Shown: one piece after another, positions 62,704 through 64,000 of the stretch | Numbering within the stretch: the stretch's first letter is position 1 | Layout of the letters: each line of letters starts with the position of its first letter | Assembly: GCA_027488865.1 (NCBI GenBank) | Contig: JAIYAU010000061.1 | Location: forward strand, 23,218-87,217 | Direction: 5' to 3' | From: Cytophagaceae bacterium | GTDB taxonomy: Bacteria > Bacteroidota > Bacteroidia > Cytophagales > UBA9547 | DNA: 64,000 nt | The notes under the pieces: model-generated | Seen by the model: the letters and a program-made list of their open reading frames with translations, nothing else | Told to the model about the DNA's origin: nothing | Database searches by the model: none | Position numbers and translations under genes: made by a program

Positions 62704-63594
62704 ATGATACTCGCCAATCCCATTTACGATTCGGTTTTTAAATATTTGCTAGAGGATAACGAAGTTGCCAAAATATTAATATCCAATATTTTAGACATCA
62801 AGATTGACAGCCTTCAGCTAGAACCTACAGAGCTTAATTTGCCCGTAGGCAAAAGAGATTTTACCGTTTTTAGAATAGATTTCAAGGCCACTATCACCCT
62901 CGAAAATAATGAAAAACATGTAGTATTGATTGAAATTCAAAAGGCAAAACTGGATTCGGATATTATGAGATTCCGAAAATACCTCGGCACCCAATATGCC
63001 AGCGACCAAAATAGTTATGCCGAAAAACCCAACAAAGCAATACCGATTTACACCATTTATTTTTTAGGTAAACCATTAAAATATTCTAAAAAATCGCCAA
63101 TAATCAATGTAAACAGACACTATGTTGACAACTTTTCCAAAGAAATACTTACTGAAAAAGAGGAGTTTATAGAGTGCTTAACCCATAATTCAATTATTAT
63201 TCAAATACCACTCTTTAAGCAATATAGAAGAAATAAAATAGAAAAATTGTTAGCGATATTCGAAGCTAGTACACGCCACGAGGTAGAAGTAGAAGAGCTT
63301 GAAGATGAAGATTTTCAGAAAGTTACTCGTAGACTCATCAAAGCTAATGCTGATGAAAAAATTCGCCAAGAAATGACCATCGAAGACGAAATATTGAGCG
63401 AATTAGACAACTTAGATAGAAAAATTGCTGATTTAGAAAAAAGCGAGTCGGAAGCAAAGGCTAGGGAAGAAGAAGCAAAAGCTACTCTAAAAAAGATGAT
63501 TCAAAGGCTTCAAAGCAAAGGGTTTAGCTTGGAGGAAATAGCCTTGGATTTAGAAAAGACGGTGGCAGAAATTAAGGTGATTATTGGAGGATAA
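62704..63594 (+). CDS. Rpn-family / PD-(D/E)XK nuclease-transposase protein (copy 2)
   Basis: YDSVFKYLLEDNEVAKILISNIL; FRIDFKATITLENNEKHVVLIEIQKA; coiled-coil tail nearly identical to copy 1. Confidence 0.88.
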   Translation: MILANPIYDSVFKYLLEDNEVAKILISNILDIKIDSLQLEPTELNLPVGKRDFTVFRIDFKATITLENNEKHVVLIEIQKAKLDSDIMRFRKYLGTQYASDQNSYAEKPNKAIPIYTIYFLGKPLKYSKKSPIINVNRHYVDNFSKEILTEKEEFIECLTHNSIIIQIPLFKQYRRNKIEKLLAIFEASTRHEVEVEELEDEDFQKVTRRLIKANADEKIRQEMTIEDEILSELDNLDRKIADLEKSESEAKAREEEAKATLKKMIQRLQSKGFSLEEIALDLEKTVAEIKVIIGG

Positions 63595-63619
63595 TGAATA
63601 TACCTCTGGTGCGGAACCC

Positions 63620-63726
63620 CTCTGGTGCGGAAGTTCACTTCCGTACCCAAAACGTAGTAGGAACTTTGTTCCGGAAGCTGCATAGCGATACAATTACCAC
63701 TATCCAATAAACATCACATCCAATAG
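63620..63726. repeat. REP-rich repeat, copy B (partial)
   Basis: ctctggtgcggaagttcacttccg...catcacatccaatag; matches first half of copy A. Confidence 0.93.
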
Positions 63727-63759
63727 CGGAAGTTTACTTCCGTACCCTCTGGTGCCACC

Positions 63760-64000
63760 CTCTGGTGCGGAAGTTTACTTCCGTACCTAAAACGTTATAG
63801 GAACTTTGTTCCGGAAGCCGCATAGCGATACAATTACCACTATCCAATAAACATCACATCCAATAGCCCCTTATGCCCAGCATAGTTGCTGCTGGCGCCG
63901 ACGGACGTCGGTGCCTCATTTTGTTACCAATCAAAATGTATGTCTAGAACCTAAGGCAAGTTGGCATAATTCCTTGCACTACTATATAACCAATCCTCTG
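63760..64000. repeat. Long REP-rich direct repeat, copy C (continues past window edge)
   Basis: Near-identical to copy A through ataaccaatcctctg. Confidence 0.95.

Overview
64 kb window of an AT-rich Bacteroidota (Cytophagales/Sphingobacteriales-like) chromosome. Evidence for the lineage: T9SS C-terminal sorting domains, TAnnTTTG-type -7 elements, and Bacteroidota-type gene families. Most of it is housekeeping or ordinary accessory DNA: gpmI, folD, accC-accB-fabH-plsX-rpmF-DUF177, purN, a UbiA prenyltransferase, a KdsC-like HAD, menB, a TetR/TolC/MFP/RND efflux operon, sucC, tRNA-Arg(CCG), gltX, M48 and C1 peptidases, hldD/rfaD and lgt. The left edge is a large alpha-2-macroglobulin-like ORF that is missing from the supplied ORF track because it runs off the window. 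Regions that deserve a second look: (i) a tightly packed five-gene minus-strand cassette, SulP transporter - porin - DabA (DUF2309) - DabB (NuoL-like) - 120-aa protein. The last protein looks like a two-TM K+-channel pore with the selectivity filter replaced by TGMGPV. A convergent two-component system overlaps the end of the cassette. (ii) An MbnP / MbnH-like di-heme peroxidase / YHYH-T9SS cluster. (iii) A REP/RAYT island at the right end: a RAYT transposase flanked by inverted REP hairpins and by two Rpn/PD-(D/E)XK proteins with unrelated bodies but nearly identical C-terminal tails, embedded in long direct repeats. (iv) A decayed RelE/ParE-type toxin behind an intact antitoxin-like gene. 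(v) Two phased intergenic tandem repeats with 21-nt and 11-nt periods. All calls come from reading the sequence and motifs; no database search was run.
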